A stretch of 64,000 bases of DNA. Origin: Bradyrhizobium sp. cir1 (GTDB lineage: Bacteria > Pseudomonadota > Alphaproteobacteria > Rhizobiales > Xanthobacteraceae). The notes beneath the pieces are model-generated. The model was not told the DNA's origin. It ran no database searches and worked only from the letters and a program-made list of their open reading frames with translations. Each line of letters opens with the position of its first letter. Position 1 is the stretch's first letter. The stretch is from assembly GCF_014198245.1 (NCBI RefSeq), contig NZ_JACIHE010000011.1, positions 186,001-250,000 of the forward strand. The letters run 5' to 3'. This document shows positions 62,726 through 64,000 of this stretch, in pieces. The position numbers and the translations under genes were made by a program.

Positions 62726-64000
62726 ATGAGTGATTGGGGATCGGTCAGCGGAAACACGGCAAAGACCGACGGTAATGCCTTCGACCCGATGACGCGGACT
62801 TCGCTGCCGATCGAAGAGAGATCAAAGGCGAGCACTACTGGTCACCTAAACGGTTCTCACGAGGGTAGCGTTGTTGCTCAGGCCAGGTGGGATCGACCAG
62901 CCAGCTTTACGCTTCAGAACGGGCTCCAGGTTGTGGTCATTCCGGATCGTCGGACGCCCGTCGTAACTCAAACGATCTGGTATAAAGTCGGCTCGGCCGA
63001 CGAACCACCTGGAAAATCAGGACTCGCGCATTTCCTAGAACATCTGATGTTCAAAGGCACATCCAAACATCCGCAGGGTGAATTCTCCCAGGCCGTGATG
63101 CGCGTCGGCGGCGACGACAACGCCGCCACCGGGACCGACTTTACCGTATATTACGAGAACGTGCCGCGCGAGCAGCTCGGCCCGATGATGGAATTTGAAG
63201 CCGACCGCATGACCAGCCTTATCCTCGAAGACGAGGACGTGTTGTCCGAGCGCGACGTCGTGCTCGAGGAGTTAAATAAAGGCGTCGCCAACCATCCAGG
63301 CGCGCGGCTCGCCGAGCAGATGATGGCCGCGCTTTACCTCAACCACCCCTACGGTCGCCCCATTGTCGGTTGGCGCCACGAGATTGAAAAGCTCGACCGC
63401 AAGGACGCGCTCAGCTTCTACAAGCTTTTCTACGCGCCGAACAACGCCATCTTGATCATCTCGGGTGACGTGGAGGCCAACGAGATCCGCTCTCTGGTGG
63501 AGACGACGTTTGGCAGCATCCTCCCGCAACCCTCGATCCCCCGAGAACGCTCGCGAGCTCAGGAGCCAACGCCGGCCGCGGCGCGCACCGTGACGCTGGC
63601 CGATGCCCGCGTTGAGCAGCCAGCTCTGCACCGCTACTATCTGGTCCCGTCGGCACGCACTGCGGTCGCCGGCGAGGGCCCGGCGCTTGAGGTGCTCGGG
63701 GAATTGATGGGCGGCGGCATCAACTCATATCTCTACCGCGCGCTGGTGATCGACAAGAAGCTCGCGAGCAGTGCCTCAGCGAGCTACGAGCCCACCGCGC
63801 TCGATTCGTCGCAACTCACAATTTCTGTCACACCAAAACCCGGCATCGAGTTCGCGCAGATTGAATACGCTATCGACGGAGTGATTGCCGATATTGCGCA
63901 GTATCCTGCGCGCACAGAAGATATCGAACGGGTTAAGGCGCGGCTGCTCGCTCATGCAATCTATGCCCGGGACGACCAGGTAGAGCTTGCGCAATGGTAC
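62726..64000 (+). CDS. M16-family zinc metallopeptidase (partial, runs off the window)
   Basis: An open frame of 425 codons reaching the right edge. The inverted zinc motif HFLEH (His102, Glu105, His106) and the distal Glu182 (76 residues after His106) are present, with GGDDNAATGTDFTVYYENV typical of the family, so this is a catalytically complete N-terminal M16 domain. ATG 62726 has AAGGG upstream. The first 60 residues are polar and Ser/Thr-rich (MSDWGSVSGNTAKTDGNAFD) and no Sec signal is visible, unlike most PqqL-type bacterial M16 enzymes, which are exported. It resembles the y4wA-type zinc proteases of rhizobial symbiotic replicons; in those, a second M16 gene usually follows. Confidence 0.9.
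   Translation, partial: MSDWGSVSGNTAKTDGNAFDPMTRTSLPIEERSKASTTGHLNGSHEGSVVAQARWDRPASFTLQNGLQVVVIPDRRTPVVTQTIWYKVGSADEPPGKSGLAHFLEHLMFKGTSKHPQGEFSQAVMRVGGDDNAATGTDFTVYYENVPREQLGPMMEFEADRMTSLILEDEDVLSERDVVLEELNKGVANHPGARLAEQMMAALYLNHPYGRPIVGWRHEIEKLDRKDALSFYKLFYAPNNAILIISGDVEANEIRSLVETTFGSILPQPSIPRERSRAQEPTPAAARTVTLADARVEQPALHRYYLVPSARTAVAGEGPALEVLGELMGGGINSYLYRALVIDKKLASSASASYEPTALDSSQLTISVTPKPGIEFAQIEYAIDGVIADIAQYPARTEDIERVKARLLAHAIYARDDQVELAQWY

Overview
The window reads as an accessory region of an alphaproteobacterium of the rhizobial type, most likely Bradyrhizobium. The reasons are high-GC codon use, a type III effector gene of the NopM family preceded by a tts-box-like site, an unusually large share of amino-acid, TRAP and polyamine-type importers, and many decayed fragments of genes typical of rhizobial plasmids and integrative elements. 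The species call is an inference from gene content.

Layout. 0-4 kb: a partial gene, a large serine recombinase, then mobile debris (a second recombinase tail, a tRNA 3'-end-like scar, a ParB fragment, a cytochrome-P450 tail, an IS66 fragment). 4-9.2 kb: a secreted NodB-type deacetylase, a PAS-GGDEF-EAL protein, a small zinc-ribbon protein and a frameshifted LysR. 9.9-13.3 kb: a large Tat-exported protein, an IS481 remnant and a second copy of the 360-bp ParB/P450 repeat. 14.1-16.2 kb: the LRR-NEL ubiquitin ligase effector and its tts box. 16.2-23 kb: a LysR-flanked operon of short-chain dehydrogenase, split transketolase and TRAP importer. 23-26 kb: NHL protein, RraA-like aldolase and LysR.

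26.1-41.3 kb is the most unusual part. A plus-strand operon (SDR, biotin carrier, biotin carboxylase, PxpB-like, PxpC-like, carrier-like protein without the biotin lysine) looks like a urea-carboxylase-type enzyme divided among separate genes. It converges on a minus-strand set with PxpA, a second PxpC/PxpB pair, a polyamine-type ABC importer, an aminotransferase and a close paralogue of the first SDR.

41.3-44.7 kb: remnants of plasmid backbone genes around an intact hipBA toxin-antitoxin pair. 45.1-53.2 kb: a minus-strand operon for organosulfur use (SfnG-type FMNH2-dependent sulfone monooxygenase, a complete branched-chain-amino-acid-type ABC importer, an acyl-CoA-dehydrogenase-like flavoprotein) that ends in a flavin reductase gene with two frameshifts. 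54.2-64 kb: a HisN/IMPase-type phosphatase with two small membrane ORFs, a DUF2169 fragment, a DUF3422 membrane protein, decayed DUF736 and membrane-protein genes, a double beta-barrel outer membrane protein with a clear terminator, and an M16 zinc peptidase running off the right edge.

Overall, several intact catabolic and transport operons sit between scars of integrative elements. All family assignments come from reading motifs; no database search was run.
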